Origin: Clostridium gelidum
Lineage (GTDB): Bacteria; Bacillota; Clostridia; Clostridiales; Clostridiaceae
Assembly: GCF_019977655.1 (NCBI RefSeq)
Contig: NZ_AP024849.1
Location: forward strand, 3,071,001 to 3,135,000
Length of the DNA stretch: 64,000 nt
Direction: 5' to 3'
Shown here: positions 25,851-35,181 of the stretch, one piece after another
Layout of the letters: every line of letters begins with the position of its first letter
Position numbering within the stretch: position 1 is the first letter of the stretch
Notes under the pieces: model-generated
Told to the model about the DNA's origin: nothing
Seen by the model: the letters and a program-made list of their open reading frames with translations, nothing else
Databases searched by the model: none
Position numbers and translations under genes: made by a program

Positions 25851-25927
25851 TCTTGTTCTCCCTCTTTCTCTATTATGTATATAAAACAATAGACAAGCAT
25901 ACTGTTTGTTACTTTTTTGAATGTGTT

Positions 25928-26755
25928 TTAATACAATTTTCGTAGTTCACTTTCATCAATCTTAAAAGTATGTTTAGCTTCTGGAAATGTTCCGTCTTGT
26001 ACTTCTTTAACATAAGAACCAATAGCTTCTCTCATAACTGTGCCTATATTTGCATATTGTTTAACAAACTTTGGTATAAAATCATCAAACATTCCAAGCA
26101 TATCTTGGTAAACTAGAATTTGTCCATCACAATTTTTACCTGCACCAATTCCTATTGTTGGAATTGAAACTGAATTTGTAATAAGCTCTGCAACCTTTTC
26201 TGGAATTCCTTCAAGGACTATTGAAAAGGCACCTGCTTTCTCCAAAAGAACAGCATCTTCAATAAGCTTTTTAGCTGCTAATTCATTTTTTCCCTGTACT
26301 TTAAATCCTCCAAAAGCATTAACAGATTGAGGCGTTAATCCTAAATGTCCCATTACAGGAATTTGAGCATCTACAATAGCTTTAACTTGGGCTAAAACAT
26401 TTGCTCCACCTTCAAGCTTAACTGCATTTGCTCCACCTTCTTTAACTAATCTTCCTGCATTTAAAACTGCTTGTTCAACTGATACATGATAAGATAAAAA
26501 AGGCATATCACTAACTATAAGAGCATTTTTTGCACCCTTTTTAACTGCTTTTGTATGATAAATTACTTCATCCATAGTAACAGATAAAGTATCTTCGTCT
26601 CCTTTAATTACCATTCCAAGAGAATCTCCAATTAAAATTCCATTGATTCCACTTTCGTCAATAATCTTTGCCATTGAGTAATCATATGCAGTAAGCATAC
26701 TTAACTTCTTCCCTTCATTTTTAGCTTGCATAAAAGTTAATACTGTATTCTTCAT
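25928..26755 (-). CDS. panB: 3-methyl-2-oxobutanoate hydroxymethyltransferase
   Basis: 275 aa, the standard length. It transfers a hydroxymethyl group from 5,10-methylene-THF to 2-oxoisovalerate, giving ketopantoate. Conserved motifs: MLTAYDYSMAKI, ILIGDSLGMV (metal-binding Asp), DMPFLSYHVS, VKLEGG, GHLGLTPQSV, and IGIGAGKNCDGQILVYQDMLG. The ATG overlaps the stop of the upstream gene by one base (TAATG), so translation is coupled. Confidence 0.95.
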   Translation of the reverse strand: MKNTVLTFMQAKNEGKKLSMLTAYDYSMAKIIDESGINGILIGDSLGMVIKGDEDTLSVTMDEVIYHTKAVKKGAKNALIVSDMPFLSYHVSVEQAVLNAGRLVKEGGANAVKLEGGANVLAQVKAIVDAQIPVMGHLGLTPQSVNAFGGFKVQGKNELAAKKLIEDAVLLEKAGAFSIVLEGIPEKVAELITNSVSIPTIGIGAGKNCDGQILVYQDMLGMFDDFIPKFVKQYANIGTVMREAIGSYVKEVQDGTFPEAKHTFKIDESELRKLY

Positions 26756-27666
26756 TAATCTAATCCCCCTAAAACTTTATATATTACAGAATGTTTTTCT
26801 GAATTATTTAATAAATTTTGAAGTATATTTTCATTTTCAATTTCCGATTTGCTTATATTATTATTTTCTCGTAATGCTACAAGCTTCAACAAATTTAAAG
26901 ATAATATTTTATAAAGTTCTTTATCTTCTTTTTCCAAAACAGAAATATGTTTCTCTATAGTAGATATATCCCCTCTTAATATGGGACCTGTTAAAGAATT
27001 CACAAAACCTTTTTTAACAATACTGTCAATGTTGCCTTGAACTAATGGCTTAATTGCATTTAAAGCATCTTCTTCACTTAATCCAAGTTTTTTTAGATAA
27101 CTTGTGCCTATCTCTAGCAAAGACAAAGTAAGATTAGAAACAAATACATTAGCCAAATGGTAAATTGAAGAGTTTTCTTTGCTTCTAATAAAAAACTCAT
27201 TCCCCAAAGTTTTAATGAAATTAATAACGGGACATTTTTCTTCTAAGTACTCACCTTCAATTGAAAAATAAATAGTTTCTAACTCTTTTAAATTTGTGTT
27301 TTTATTTGAAAATGCAAATATTGGGTGTATAGAATAGATTAGTGCACCAGAATGTTTGGCATTAGATAATACATTTGATTTAAGTGAACCACTTGTGTGG
27401 CAAATAGATTTGTTATTTAGATCAAATTTTGATAATTCTCTATCTATAATTGAAATCATGTCATCAGGTGTTGTAATAAATAATATATTACTTTCTTTAA
27501 TAATATCTTGAATGTTATAATAAAACTTTGATTTAGTAATATTAGCTGCTTCAATAGTTGTATTTATATCTCTTCCATAAAAGCCACTTAATTTTATTCC
27601 TTTGTGAGTAAAGTAGCGTCCTAAATTCACGCCTACCTTCCCAGGACCAATAAATCCAATTTTAAT
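26755..27666 (-). CDS. Rossmann-like / DUF2520 protein heading the pan operon, probable ATT start
   Basis: 303 aa if begun at 27666. N-terminal NAD(P)-binding fold with KIGFIGPGKVG, then LFITTPDD and HTSGS; C-terminal DUF2520 helical domain (NVFVSNLTLSLLEIG, GPILRGD). Members of this family sit beside panBC in many Firmicutes and may supply ketopantoate reductase activity, though this is not established. The first standard start (GTG, 27630) would delete the glycine motif. The only start placed correctly behind GGAGG (7 bases) is ATT at 27664-27666; an ATG further upstream is out of frame and soon stopped. So either an ATT start or a sequence error. Coupled to panB by TAATG. Confidence 0.75.
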   Translation of the reverse strand: MKIGFIGPGKVGVNLGRYFTHKGIKLSGFYGRDINTTIEAANITKSKFYYNIQDIIKESNILFITTPDDMISIIDRELSKFDLNNKSICHTSGSLKSNVLSNAKHSGALIYSIHPIFAFSNKNTNLKELETIYFSIEGEYLEEKCPVINFIKTLGNEFFIRSKENSSIYHLANVFVSNLTLSLLEIGTSYLKKLGLSEEDALNAIKPLVQGNIDSIVKKGFVNSLTGPILRGDISTIEKHISVLEKEDKELYKILSLNLLKLVALRENNNISKSEIENENILQNLLNNSEKHSVIYKVLGGLD

Positions 27667-27744
27667 AGTACCACCTCCATGTATGTGTGATACAACATCC
27701 TAATTTCAATCCCATTCATATAGATATGAGTTGTATTATCAAGT

Positions 27745-27865
27745 TTCACTTATACCCGTAAGGGGCACAATGTCCAGGCACGTACAGCCGTTATCTCATA
27801 CTTATAGAAGTAGGAGTATTACGGATGCTAGCTATCGGATAAATTTTAATGCTTAAAAATCTGGT
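27745..27865 (-). ncRNA. GC-rich structured non-coding segment, identity uncertain
   Basis: About 100 bp (27750-27840) with much higher GC than its surroundings and no sensible ORF. On the minus strand an outer imperfect stem (CCGT/ACGG, 27788-27824) encloses a hairpin (CTCCTACTT with AAGTATGAG); next comes a short CCC/GGG hairpin around TTA (27753-27764). This arrangement recalls the right end/omega-RNA region left by IS200/IS605-type elements, or a small structured RNA. It lies upstream of the pan operon but could be unrelated to it. Low confidence in any name. Confidence 0.35.
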
Positions 27866-27980
27866 GTAACTCTATTAAGATACTACCCAAAAACATTTTA
27901 CCATTATGTTTTAAGTTTATCAATAATAATATATAAAAATCTACCCAATAAAAAGTTAAAGCAAGAAAAAAATTATATGC

Positions 27981-28019
27981 AAAAAAAGAATGACCTATTA
28001 GGGGATTATTAGATCATTC
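27981..28019 (-). terminator. Terminator of the DUF441 gene
   Basis: 14-bp imperfect stem (GAATGACCTATTAG with TTATTAGATCATTC) and seven Ts on the minus strand (27981-27987). Confidence 0.75.
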
Positions 28020-28104
28020 GAGTAACTGGTAAAGTAAGATGTAGACTTTGCATTTTAGTCAAAAAAATATTCTTTTTAATGTAATGAAGTTACTTTCATT
28101 AATA

Positions 28105-28560
28105 TTATTTATCAAATAGCTTAATTCCTAATGCAAGCATTCCTGCAGTAATTAAAGGTCCTACCGGAATCCCATCTAAAAAAGCAGCGGCTATCACAGC
28201 TCCTAATATTAAGGATGGCATTATATCGCCATGACCTTGAACCGTAAGATATTGTAATCCAAGCCCACTTAAATAGGTAGTAAAAAGAGAAATCAATAAT
28301 GCAGCTATGCCAATCCATGAAGTAAATATATTTTTAATGTTAACGGATGTAACTTGTCCATTTGCAATTGGAATTAAAATAGCAGCAATAATTAATATTA
28401 ATCCTAAAGTCATTCCATTGCCTTCTACAACTGGGAAAATGTATTTATCCATATTTAAAAGCTTAACAATCAAAAGCATACAAGTTGCAATAGCTACAGA
28501 ATTGGCCTTTCCCAGTATTGAAGCCGCCAATATTGCTAGTAATATAATATTAGAGTCCAA
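28105..28560 (-). CDS. DUF441 (YeaL/UPF0756) integral membrane protein
   Basis: 151 aa with four hydrophobic segments (about 2-30, 48-68, 78-100, 112-147) and the family's sequence features: ILGKANSVAIATCMLL, GLILIIAAILIPIANG, GHGDIMPSLILGAVIAAAFLDGIPVGPLI-GML. The family is widespread in Firmicutes and Enterobacteria; function unknown. Monocistronic, with its own terminator. Confidence 0.85.
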   Translation of the reverse strand: MDSNIILLAILAASILGKANSVAIATCMLLIVKLLNMDKYIFPVVEGNGMTLGLILIIAAILIPIANGQVTSVNIKNIFTSWIGIAALLISLFTTYLSGLGLQYLTVQGHGDIMPSLILGAVIAAAFLDGIPVGPLITAGMLALGIKLFDK

Positions 28561-28717
28561 TTTAAATCACCACTTAAATAAAATTATGCTCAATATAATT
28601 ATATTTTACTATATACCATATAATTACTTAATATGCTCTACCCAATCAAAAATTTGTGTTAATCTGTTTTGACACTTTCTATGACAGTATTCTTAAGTTG
28701 TTCCACAGCCTCAAAAT

Positions 28718-28900
28718 CTAATTTACATTTTGGTATAATAGAATTTTTTTATTTCTCTCATATTCACATTTGTCAATACACATATTGTAGCAATACTTGT
28801 GGTCAGGCTTACTGTGAAAACGGCTTCCACAAGTAAATTGTTCAAATTGTATTGGAGAATGCTCTATATTAAACTTATCTTTTAATAAATGTTGTATATC
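28718..28900 (-). pseudogene. Relic of a membrane-transporter-type C-terminus (possibly cation efflux)
   Basis: A 60-codon open stretch with no start, entered after an in-frame TAG. It reads LLKDKFNIEHSPIQFEQ, then TCGSRFHSKPDHKYC. The F-x-I-x-H-x-x-I-Q-F-E pattern resembles the cytoplasmic C-terminus of cation diffusion facilitators (IxHxTIQxE). The membrane part is gone, so it is a fragment at best. Confidence 0.4.
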
Positions 28901-28931
28901 CTATAATTTTAATTCACTCAATATAAATCTT

Positions 28932-29702
28932 TTATTTTTTGTCTCTTAAACGAGAATATAATTCTGGTGTATCTTCAGTAATCGTAGCAAATTCATATCC
29001 CTGTGATTTATAATATTCTATAATTTTAGGGAGAGCTTTGCTAGTATTCTCATTCATGTCAGTGCAATGCATAAGTAGAGTTATAGCATACATTTTTTCA
29101 CTTCCCTTTATTGCCTTTCTATATAGAGTATCTGGTGAAAGTCTTGGGTTAAATCCATCTGTAGTATCCAAATTCCAATCATATAATTTAAAATGATTAT
29201 CATGTATTACTTTTATGCCCTTTTCGCTAAAGCGACTGCTGCTCCCACCTGGAAATCTTATTATATTAGGTGAAATGCCAATAGTCTTATTTATTTCATT
29301 ACGACAATCAATCATTTCTTGTATAAATGCATCTTCATTACAATAAATTTTATCAAAGTTATGAGTATAACTATGTAATCCTATACTATTCCCTTTATCA
29401 TACATTCTTTTTACTACATCTTCGTTACCTTCAATTTTGTTACCAATAAGAAAAAAAGTTGCTTTCACTTCATTTTTATCTAATATATCAAGAATTTCAT
29501 TTGTTATTTTGCAACTAGGACCATCATCAAATGTTAAATAAACTTTTTTCCCGCAGCTTACAGATTTCTCAACTGATGTAGCCTTTTTATCGGTTATTAT
29601 ATGAGATGTTGCAGAAACAGCACTCATATTTAATTTAAATATTGAAATAATAAGAAATGTACTCCCCAAAATGAATACAATATGTTTTAATTTATTTTTC
29701 AT
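28932..29702 (-). CDS. Polysaccharide deacetylase (NodB family), membrane-anchored or secreted
   Basis: 256 aa. An N-terminal hydrophobic segment (about 7-28) after KNKLKH is a signal anchor or uncleaved signal. The carbohydrate esterase 4 domain follows: motif 1 VYLTFDDGPS (catalytic base and metal Asp), motif 2 HSYTHNF (metal His), motif 3 RFPGGSSSRF, motif 4 YDWNLDTTDG and motif 5 TLLMHCTD. Such enzymes remove N-acetyl groups from peptidoglycan or related glycans outside the membrane. Closest in layout to PdaA/PdaB-like enzymes of spore formers, but without enough to decide. Monocistronic. Confidence 0.88.
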   Translation of the reverse strand: MKNKLKHIVFILGSTFLIISIFKLNMSAVSATSHIITDKKATSVEKSVSCGKKVYLTFDDGPSCKITNEILDILDKNEVKATFFLIGNKIEGNEDVVKRMYDKGNSIGLHSYTHNFDKIYCNEDAFIQEMIDCRNEINKTIGISPNIIRFPGGSSSRFSEKGIKVIHDNHFKLYDWNLDTTDGFNPRLSPDTLYRKAIKGSEKMYAITLLMHCTDMNENTSKALPKIIEYYKSQGYEFATITEDTPELYSRLRDKK

Positions 29703-29837
29703 TTTTTCCTCCTTAGTAATCTTTTTTTATAATAAAAAAGTTCTTTATTTATTATTATTTACTTTTTTTCAATCTTTATTTATGTTAATTTTAAACATCT
29801 TTTAAATAATTACTATTCTATAGTTTTTTTGATCATA

Positions 29838-29879
29838 AATTGTGAATGCACTAAGAATTAACTTAGTGCATTCACAATT
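29838..29879 (-). terminator. Perfect 18-bp hairpin after the SASP gene
   Basis: Arms 29838-29855 and 29862-29879 (AATTGTGAATGCACTAAG and complement), 6-base loop; short T-rich tail on the minus strand. Confidence 0.75.
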
Positions 29880-29894
29880 ATTCATTATTTGTTT

Positions 29895-30089
29895 TTATAA
29901 TCCTTGTTCATAGCTCTCTATCATGTGTTTAACCATGTTTCCGCCAACTGTTCCATTTTGTCTTGAAGAAAGGTTTCCCTTATCAACATTTTCATAATCA
30001 CTTAATCCAACTTCTGATGCAACCTCAGTTTTCAATTTGTTTAAACCTTGTCTTGCTTCTGGTACTAAAGTTCTGTTACTTGATGCCAT
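29895..30089 (-). CDS. Alpha/beta-type small acid-soluble spore protein
   Basis: 64 aa. The protein coats and protects spore DNA and is degraded at germination. Signatures: LVPEARQGLNKLKTEVASEVGL, containing the GPR protease site TEVASE, and the DNA-binding stretch LSSRQNGTVGGNMVKHMI. The C-terminus is the usual short MIESYEQ-type end. Strong ribosome site (AGGAGG). Expected to be made in the forespore under sigma-G. It is direct evidence that the organism makes endospores. Confidence 0.96.
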   Translation of the reverse strand: MASSNRTLVPEARQGLNKLKTEVASEVGLSDYENVDKGNLSSRQNGTVGGNMVKHMIESYEQGL

Positions 30090-30244
30090 ATGTATCTTCC
30101 TCCTTTAGTTATTAATTTATTGGACACTATTATATTAACCATTGTTATAAAAAATAACCTATTTAAATGTTAACAAAAGTAGTATTGAAAAACTTTATTA
30201 GATAACTTTAGATTTTTTACCTTCAGCGCTCCTGTTAGAATAGA

Positions 30245-30967
30245 TTATACTAATTTTCTTGGTTCTATTTTCATACATTTACCTTTCTCACTATAGCTAT
30301 TATCATTTACAGATTCAACTTTAAAGCTTCCCTCTTCAAATATAATCTTAGATATGCTTGAATTATCCATATTTCTTACATTAATATTTTTATCTAAATA
30401 ATCAATAATTAATCTAAGTATTCCTCCATGTACTACTACAAGTACTTTTCCCCCATTGTCATGTGAGTTTTCAATACATATATCCTTTAGACTTTTCATG
30501 ACTCTTTTTATTGCTGAATTATAATCTTCTGCTTCTTTTGTTTCATCTAAAAGAGCACATGAATTACAGTATTCCTTTTGAAAATCATATTTTTCATCTG
30601 CTTCTTTAAATGAACTTACATTAAGAAACTTCATAATATCATTAAACATTATACTTTCATGCTCACCTTCATATTTTCCAAAATACACTTCTCTTAAGCC
30701 TTCAATTTCTTTTAATTGCAAATTTGTACTTGCCTTATTTTCTTTAATAACAATTCTTGCAGTCTTTATGGCTCTACCTAAATCACTGCTATAAGCTGCT
30801 TTAAATTCAACATCACTAAGTCCAAGACCAGCGTTTATTGCTACCTCAATTCCTTCCTTAGTAAGAACTCCATCGCACCATCCTTGAGTTCTATTAGCTT
30901 TGTTTAAAATAGTTTGTCCATGCCTCATTAAATATAAAATAACTTTGCCCTTATTTTTGTCGCTCAT
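30245..30967 (-). CDS. Histidine phosphatase (phosphoglycerate mutase-like) family protein
   Basis: 240 aa from the ATG at 30967, preceded at 4-5 bases by GGAGGG; an ATG four codons earlier overlaps that site. The catalytic RHG motif is YLMRHGQTILN, with LTKEG and AAYSSDLGRAIKTA downstream, and the second His in VVVHGGILRLII. The acid GLREVYFGKYEGE is present. Members are phosphatases or mutases acting on small phosphorylated metabolites. Length and the ~60-residue insertion after the YFGKYEGE motif suit a YhfR/GpmB-type phosphatase. Substrate unknown; monocistronic. Confidence 0.88.
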   Translation of the reverse strand: MSDKNKGKVILYLMRHGQTILNKANRTQGWCDGVLTKEGIEVAINAGLGLSDVEFKAAYSSDLGRAIKTARIVIKENKASTNLQLKEIEGLREVYFGKYEGEHESIMFNDIMKFLNVSSFKEADEKYDFQKEYCNSCALLDETKEAEDYNSAIKRVMKSLKDICIENSHDNGGKVLVVVHGGILRLIIDYLDKNINVRNMDNSSISKIIFEEGSFKVESVNDNSYSEKGKCMKIEPRKLV

Positions 30968-31534
30968 TTTTCCCTCCACAATTATAAATAAAATTTATCT
31001 TTATAGTTATTATCTTAAATTCATTTCTGTATCTAAGACTTTCTTTATGTAAGATTTTCTTTTCTTCGATTTGATAAATAAAAAAATTTATCTTTTTTAC
31101 ATAACTTTTATACTCAATTTAGAATCTTATGACTTTTGCCATAAATAGGTCTTATCAAATATTGTAATCTCTATAAAATTATATCATATTAATTGTGAGA
31201 AAAAGATATCAAGTTTGTTGAATATTTTAAATAAATGATTTTCTAACGAAAAAATAAGCTTGTAATAATACCTGCAAATGAAATGTTTATTATAATATAT
31301 GAATTTCAATAATTATTTTACAATTAAAAGTGGCTGGTGCATAATGATTTTAAAAATTCAGTAAGTCACCAACCTATCTTAGTATTTATTTCCATGGTGG
31401 CTATTTTAAATAAATGTTGCTAAGATTGTTTAAAAATTGTATTGTTTGGCAAGTATTAAAAATGAAGCAAATATATATTGCAATCTCTAACGTAAATGTT
31501 TATGAAAAAAATTTGCAGTAAGAGGTGAATCTTT
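30968..31534. other. Intergenic stretch, mostly without recognised features
   Basis: AT-rich. Contains a small terminator-like hairpin (GATAAAT 31073-31079, ATTTATC 31086-31092, then six Ts) with no plus-strand gene before it. No ORF of note on either strand. Confidence 0.4.
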
Positions 31535-32350
31535 TTGATACAAAAAAAAGTAAAATCAAAAAAATTAAAAGAGCATATAAATAGTTTTTTGAAAAAAGAC
31601 ATTTATAAAAATAAAAGAATTGAATGTTGCGTAATTTGTGGTGAAAAAAATTATATTAAACATGGGTCATATAAGGGGATACAAAGATATAAATGTAAAG
31701 ATTGTGGAAAAACTTTCTCGAATATGACAAATTCACTATGGAGTTATTCAAAGAAAGACCTAGATATATGGGTAAAATTCATGGAATTAATGATAAAAAG
31801 GAAATCCTTAAGGTTTTGTGCTAAAAAATTAAAGATAAGTGTAACAACTGCTTTTTATTGGAGACACAAAATTTTGAATGGATTAAAAATTGATAGCATT
31901 CCTAATAAATTGGAGGGAGATGTACATATTAATAAAACAATAATAGTAGAAAACTTTAAGGGATGTCGAAATATAACAACAACTAAAAGAAGTAATATTT
32001 GGGTTATAGCAGCAAAAGGTGACGAAGATTCAATGCTTGTTACGCCTGCATTCAAACATTGTTGGATGAGACCCATATTTTACAAAAATATATATTCAAA
32101 AATTGAAAATGGGTCCTATATTATTCCATATAATGACACATATATTACTGCTGTAGCAAAAGAACATAACAAAAAGTTAGTAAAAGAAAGAAAAGAAGAT
32201 GATCGGATAAAATTTATTATTATGAATATATATAATATATTATTTGTCTTTTGGAAACAGATTTATAAGGACAAAAGAAATAGGCTTATAGAAAATCTGA
32301 AACCATACTTGTATTTAGGATCTAAAACTAGATTTGTAATAGGGTACTAA
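31535..32350 (+). CDS. Degenerate transposase-like zinc-ribbon protein (IS1/IS1595-related)
   Basis: 271 aa starting from TTG or an equivalent weak start after AGAGGTG. The N-terminal zinc ribbon, CVICGEKNYIKHG with YKCKDCGKTFS, and the helix-turn-helix following it (KRKSLRFCAKKLKISVTTAFYWRHKIL) match the N-terminal part of IS1/IS1595-type transposases. The ISXO2-like catalytic half is eroded: LEGDVHINKT where the first catalytic Asp (VDE-Y) is expected, and no clear second Asp or catalytic Asn/Glu motif. I see no terminal inverted repeats. Probably a dead transposase, or a zinc-ribbon/HTH protein derived from one. Its last codons overlap an imperfect ~29-bp duplication (32308-32336 and 32377-32405). 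Confidence 0.55.
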   Translation: MIQKKVKSKKLKEHINSFLKKDIYKNKRIECCVICGEKNYIKHGSYKGIQRYKCKDCGKTFSNMTNSLWSYSKKDLDIWVKFMELMIKRKSLRFCAKKLKISVTTAFYWRHKILNGLKIDSIPNKLEGDVHINKTIIVENFKGCRNITTTKRSNIWVIAAKGDEDSMLVTPAFKHCWMRPIFYKNIYSKIENGSYIIPYNDTYITAVAKEHNKKLVKERKEDDRIKFIIMNIYNILFVFWKQIYKDKRNRLIENLKPYLYLGSKTRFVIGY

Positions 32351-32368
32351 AAAGTATAATTGTAATAG

Positions 32369-32403
32369 AAACTAGGCTTGTATTTAAATACTAAAGCTAG
32401 TTT
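32369..32403 (+). terminator. Weak hairpin after the transposase-like gene
   Basis: AAACTAG (32369-32375) pairs with CTAGTTT (32397-32403), with partial inner pairing. It forms part of the imperfect duplication of the gene's 3' end. Confidence 0.4.
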
Positions 32404-32662
32404 GCCATGAGTGAAAAATTATTTATTATAGATTTAAAATAGTATTATTTTAAACAACATTTTTTTAAAACACTCAGCATGGAATTTAAATACATATAGT
32501 AAGGCTATTAGCATATTAGATTTCTATTTTACAACAGCCACTTTGGAATTTGCTTGTAAAATGCAGGTTAAGAGATATGTGAGAATTTTAGTGCAACATA
32601 TATAATTAAAAATATATCTAAATAGCAAAAGAATCCTGGTAATATTAAGCTATAACAAATAA

Positions 32663-32705
32663 AAATCACCTACTTAAAGATTTTACATCTGTAAGCAGGT
32701 GATTT
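32663..32705 (-). terminator. Terminator of lon
   Basis: Arms AAATCACCT and AGGTGATTT with a continued CTTA/TAAG inner stem; T-rich on the minus-strand side. Confidence 0.7.
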
Positions 32706-32759
32706 CATATTATGTGTATCTAGCACTTATCGTAAATAAAAGTACTATTTTGTGTTAGT

Positions 32760-35147
32760 TTATATTTGATTTACATTAAAAGTTTTTTCAATAGATCCAT
32801 TAGGATTAAATATATGTTCTACTCTAGGTAATGATATTCCCAAAGTCTCACGAAGTACGTCTTCTACTGTTTCTACTGCTATAATAGTTAATTGACTCTT
32901 AACCTCCTCAGGCACATCTTTTAAGTCAATTAAATTATCCTTTGGAATTAATATCTTTGTTATTCCAGCTCTTTGGGCTCCTATTAATTTTTCTTTAAGT
33001 CCTCCTATTGGAAGTACTGCTCCTCTTAAAGTAATTTCTCCTGTCATTGCAAGCTTTGAATCTACTTTTATACCTGTAACTAGGGATGCAAGTGCTGTAA
33101 ATAGTGTAATTCCAGCTGAAGGACCATCTTTAGGAACAGATCCTGATGGAACATGAATATGAAGATCTCTTTCCTTAAAGTTTATAGCATTCATTGGTAA
33201 CCTTGACTTAAGTAAGCTTAAAGAAATCTTTGCAGATTCTTTCATAACATCTCCCAATTGACCAGTTAGGGTAACTTGTCCACTACCCATCATATCAGTA
33301 GCTTCAATGAAAAGTATCTCTCCACCTACTGCTGTCCAAGCTAGTCCTGTTACTACTCCTGGTGGATTATCTTTTTGAGCCTTATCATGACTTGAAACTT
33401 TTCTTCCAAGTAAATCATCTAGCGCATCTACTGTAACTTTAAATGGTAATTCTACCTTATTAGATACAATTTTCTCTGAAGTAACTCTTGCAAGAGTAGC
33501 TAATTGCTTTTTAAGACCTCTAACACCAGCCTCTAGAGTATATTCACTAATAATTTTTTCTAAAGCTTCATCTTCAATAACTAACTGAGCTTTATTAAGT
33601 CCATGTTCTTCAAGTATTGATGGAATCAAATGATTTTTACCAATATGGAATTTTTCATTCATAGTATAACTAGATATTTGAATTATTTCCATTCTGTCTA
33701 ATAGAGGTCTAGGAATATTGTCAAGTGAGTTAGCTGTAGCTATAAAAAATACTTCTGATAAATCATAAGGTAAATCTAAATAGTGATCAGTGAAACTATT
33801 ATTTTGTTCAGGATCTAGTACTTCTAGTAGTGCACTAGCTGGATCTCCATTATAGCCTGTCATTAGCTTGTCTACTTCATCTAGCACCATAACTGGATTT
33901 ATTTCTCCTGCCTTCTTAATACTTTGGATAATTCTTCCTGGCATTGCACCTACATAGGTTCTTCTGTGCCCTCTAATTTCAGCTTCATCACGAACACCAC
34001 CTAAACTTAATCGTATATACTTCCTATCAAGGGCTTCAGCAATACTTTTACCTAAGCTTGTCTTCCCTGTTCCTGGAGGTCCAACTAGTAATAAAATAGA
34101 ACCCTTTTTATCCTTTTTAAGTTGCATAACTGCTAAATGTTGTATTATTCTATCCTTTACTTTTTCAAGTCCATAATGTTGTTCATCCAATATACGTCTT
34201 GCTTCCCCTAAGTTAGTAACTTTAGATTCATTCTTTTTCCAAGGAAGTTTCATTAATAGTTCTAAATAGTTTCGTATAACATTATAATCAGAACTATTTG
34301 GGCTTTGGCTTTCTAATTTTTCTAATTCTTCTAATGCAGCCTCTTTTATTTCATCTGGCATTTGAGCTTCTTCAATCTTATTTAAATAATCCTTGTCCTT
34401 TTTAGATCCTTCACTTTTACCTTCATTTAATTCACTTTGAATTGCCTTTAATTGTTCTCTAAGCACTGATTCTCTATAACTTTTACTAGCTTTTTCAGTT
34501 AATTTTTCTGTCATCTCAAATTGTAACTTTAGAGTTTCCTTTTGCCTTAATAGATAATCCATAAACTTAAGACTTCTATCTTTTAAAGATTGAGTTTCTA
34601 TTAACTCATATTTTTCTTGGTTTGAGAGTGGCATAAATTGAGTAAGATAACCAATTAGTTTATTTAAATCCTTTTGTTCTTCTATAATCTTCATGAACTG
34701 CTCTGATCCTGTGAAATTTTCACTAACTTCACGAGTAACCTTTTTCACATACTCTATCATTTCTTCTTGGCTATTTTTTGTGAGATCAATAATATCTGAT
34801 GCAACCTCAAATTCTGTGCGGATACAATTATTTCCAATGCTAAGTGATTTAATTTCTACTCTATCTATAGCTTTAATTTTTATTTGATATCCTTTTTCTG
34901 TTTTTTCAATTCCATCTACATGAAAGGAAATTCCAATTTTATAAAAATCATCTTCCCTTAAGAGACTTTTGTTAAAATTTTGCTTTAAAGGTAATGCAAT
35001 ATTAATTTCATGCTCCTCAGCTAAATTTTTAAGTTCTTCCTCACTAATCTTATTTAGCTTTAGGGTATAAATCATCCCTGGTAATAAAGCTAGGTCTGAT
35101 ACTGGAATTACCATACCTTCGTTGTTTTTCTTATCTATATTCATCAT
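32760..35147 (-). CDS. lon: ATP-dependent Lon protease
   Basis: 795 aa from the ATG at 35147. The in-frame ATG ten codons earlier (35177) is only 4 bp from the TetR-type operator and has no ribosome site, whereas AAAGG lies before 35147. LonA layout: N-terminal substrate domain (VIPVSDLALLPGM), coiled coil, AAA+ module with Walker A GPPGTGKTS near residue 354 and Walker B VMVLDEVDKL, sensor region GVRDEAEIRGHRRTYVGAMPG, then the proteolytic domain with Ser near 675 in KDGPSAG and Lys near 717 in GGLKEK (~42 apart). It degrades misfolded and regulatory proteins in the cytosol. Shares the GAACGTTC operator with the adjacent TetR gene. Confidence 0.95.
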   Translation of the reverse strand: MMNIDKKNNEGMVIPVSDLALLPGMIYTLKLNKISEEELKNLAEEHEINIALPLKQNFNKSLLREDDFYKIGISFHVDGIEKTEKGYQIKIKAIDRVEIKSLSIGNNCIRTEFEVASDIIDLTKNSQEEMIEYVKKVTREVSENFTGSEQFMKIIEEQKDLNKLIGYLTQFMPLSNQEKYELIETQSLKDRSLKFMDYLLRQKETLKLQFEMTEKLTEKASKSYRESVLREQLKAIQSELNEGKSEGSKKDKDYLNKIEEAQMPDEIKEAALEELEKLESQSPNSSDYNVIRNYLELLMKLPWKKNESKVTNLGEARRILDEQHYGLEKVKDRIIQHLAVMQLKKDKKGSILLLVGPPGTGKTSLGKSIAEALDRKYIRLSLGGVRDEAEIRGHRRTYVGAMPGRIIQSIKKAGEINPVMVLDEVDKLMTGYNGDPASALLEVLDPEQNNSFTDHYLDLPYDLSEVFFIATANSLDNIPRPLLDRMEIIQISSYTMNEKFHIGKNHLIPSILEEHGLNKAQLVIEDEALEKIISEYTLEAGVRGLKKQLATLARVTSEKIVSNKVELPFKVTVDALDDLLGRKVSSHDKAQKDNPPGVVTGLAWTAVGGEILFIEATDMMGSGQVTLTGQLGDVMKESAKISLSLLKSRLPMNAINFKERDLHIHVPSGSVPKDGPSAGITLFTALASLVTGIKVDSKLAMTGEITLRGAVLPIGGLKEKLIGAQRAGITKILIPKDNLIDLKDVPEEVKSQLTIIAVETVEDVLRETLGISLPRVEHIFNPNGSIEKTFNVNQI

Positions 35148-35181
35148 TTTAATCATCCTTTCTTCAGCTGTATTCATAAGT

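Noticed and set aside
28307..28672. 121-codon plus-strand ORF over the DUF441 gene
   Set aside because: Complementary to a recognised membrane-protein gene; no homologous features of its own.
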